Assembly: GCA_937897785.1 (NCBI GenBank)
Contig: CALCNB010000115.1
Span: forward strand, 1 to 6,702
DNA from: an uncultured Cellvibrionales bacterium
GTDB taxonomy: Bacteria; Pseudomonadota; Gammaproteobacteria; Pseudomonadales; UBA7434
Length of the DNA stretch: 6,702 nucleotides
Direction: 5' to 3'
Under the pieces are notes generated by a model. The model had not been told where the DNA came from, searched no databases, and saw nothing but the letters and a program-made list of their open reading frames with translations. Below, piece by piece: positions 5,869 through 6,702 of this stretch. Numbering within the stretch: the first letter of the stretch is position 1; the number at the start of each line of letters is the position of its first letter. Position numbers and translations under genes: made by a program.

Positions 5869-6702
5869 CAACGCTCACCTGTTTGGAACTGGTGATTAAA
5901 TCACAGCTGTCATTCACTGCCTCTAATGCAGATCGCCATCGTGAAAAAAAAGCACGGGCATAATATTCGTTAGCCGTTACACTGAGCATACCGGGAAGAT
6001 CGGGGTGCGGCTTTTCCTCTCCCAAACCTAGGCCATAGAAATAGGGTTTATCGTCTGCAAAATCGATGTTACTGCCTAAATACTGTTGCATCCATGCTTC
6101 TGAATCTTCTTGTTCAAGAATACCACCCGGACCAAAAAAAGAGCTGTAGTTGGTGCGGAGTATTTTTTTAATCGCATTGGGGGCATCGGCAGGCACCACC
6201 GCCCAAGACCAATACTCCACTTTATTCGGTCCTCGAGGATGCGACACTTTGAACGAAGTATTCGACCATAAAAATGATAAATTGGGGTAAACCCCATAGG
6301 TTAAGCCTTTCATGCGCGAGCGAATGTCGCCGACACGCTGAGCAGCTTTAGCCTGAATCTCAAATAAATACTCTTGTATTTCAGCGCCGCCTAAAATGGC
6401 ACCCATACCTTCCATACCCCAAGCCACCTGAGCGTATTCAGTCCCCTCTGGCATTAAACGAAAAGTAGCACCATGACCGGGTTCTGGAACAGCGCTCCAA
6501 CCCACTGAAAATATTTCTTCATTGGCTTCCGCCGGTATTACTGCACTGTGTAAAAACGGTCCGTGATTGACATCCCCTAACTGATTTTCCATGGGTAACT
6601 TCCAGTTAGCATTAATTGTCCAACGATGGGGCGCACCAATAAACTCTATGCCATCATCAAAGCGTTCAAAAAAAGCATCCAAGTAAAACCGCATATCACC
6701 AA
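5858..6702 (-). CDS. Aromatic-ring-hydroxylating dioxygenase, alpha subunit (5' part beyond the window)
   Basis: The catalytic large subunit, which uses O2 and electrons from a ferredoxin/reductase to dihydroxylate or oxidatively open an aromatic substrate. About 280 C-terminal residues are visible. The N-terminal Rieske [2Fe-2S] domain, roughly 150-170 residues of a usual 430-450, lies off the right edge, and the reading frame is open to the end. Numbering from the internal ATG at 6694, the mononuclear iron site is DVNHGPFLH (41-49), fitting the family's D-x2-H-x4-H with Asp41 as the electron-transfer bridge and His44 and His49 as ligands. The third ligand is Asp197 in LEQEDSEAW. ENQLGD (36-41) and GPGGILEQ (188-195) are typical surroundings. 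The true start is upstream of the window. The stop overlaps the beta-subunit start. No ferredoxin or reductase gene is in view. Confidence 0.93.
   Translation of the reverse strand, partial: GDMRFYLDAFFERFDDGIEFIGAPHRWTINANWKLPMENQLGDVNHGPFLHSAVIPAEANEEIFSVGWSAVPEPGHGATFRLMPEGTEYAQVAWGMEGMGAILGGAEIQEYLFEIQAKAAQRVGDIRSRMKGLTYGVYPNLSFLWSNTSFKVSHPRGPNKVEYWSWAVVPADAPNAIKKILRTNYSSFFGPGGILEQEDSEAWMQQYLGSNIDFADDKPYFYGLGLGEEKPHPDLPGMLSVTANEYYARAFFSRWRSALEAVNDSCDLITSSKQVSVDDL
5875..5880 (-). promoter_or_regulatory. Shine-Dalgarno of the dioxygenase beta subunit (AGGTGA)
   Basis: AGGTGA on the minus strand lies inside the end of the alpha-subunit gene, six bases before ATG 5868 and three before TTG 5871. 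Its spacing decides the beta start in favour of the ATG and fits coupled translation of the two subunits. Confidence 0.65.

Noticed and set aside
5479..5963. Plus-strand frames across the dioxygenase genes
   Set aside because: These lie antisense to the alpha and beta subunits, which carry clear family motifs. No start signals or domains were seen.

Overview
The window reads as a piece of a Gram-negative, gammaproteobacterium-like chromosome, probably from an aerobic marine or environmental heterotroph. The basis is a standard proteobacterial dapE (about 378 aa, all metal ligands present), a two-subunit aromatic-ring Rieske dioxygenase, moderate base composition and short intergenic gaps. The taxon is inferred from gene content and style only. 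No insertion sequence, CRISPR array, tRNA or rRNA is visible.

Left half, minus strand (1-2826): a compact operon for coenzyme F420, in the order npdG, cofE, cofD, cofC. The last gene runs off the left edge. Gaps are 13, 15 and 22 bases. CofC activates a phospho-acid with GTP, CofD joins it to the deazaflavin Fo, CofE adds the gamma-linked glutamate tail, and NpdG (F420:NADPH oxidoreductase) moves electrons between NADP(H) and the finished cofactor. The Fo synthase genes (cofG/cofH or fbiC) and any F420-using enzyme are not in view. F420 is typical of archaea and actinobacteria and patchy in proteobacteria, so this is the most distinctive part of the window.

Middle (2827-3095): a divergent, AT-rich intergenic region of 269 bases. 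It holds a perfect TATAAT -10 element facing npdG, a palindrome at the predicted transcript start, several small inverted repeats, and a repeated TTAGCATC element just upstream of the plus-strand unit.

Right half, plus strand (3096-5316): a classical SDR oxidoreductase, then dapE (lysine/peptidoglycan precursor synthesis) 7 bases downstream, then, after another 7 bases, a small two-helix membrane protein. That last gene is split by a frame change at a run of seven T. The run reads exactly as the canonical -1 slippery heptamer U UUU UUA and is followed by a two-tier stem, so programmed frameshifting and a one-base indel are both live explanations.

Right edge, minus strand (5323-6702): the catalytic half of a ring-hydroxylating dioxygenase alpha subunit and its complete beta subunit, overlapping by 11 bases and convergent with the dapE unit, with only 6 bases between stop codons.
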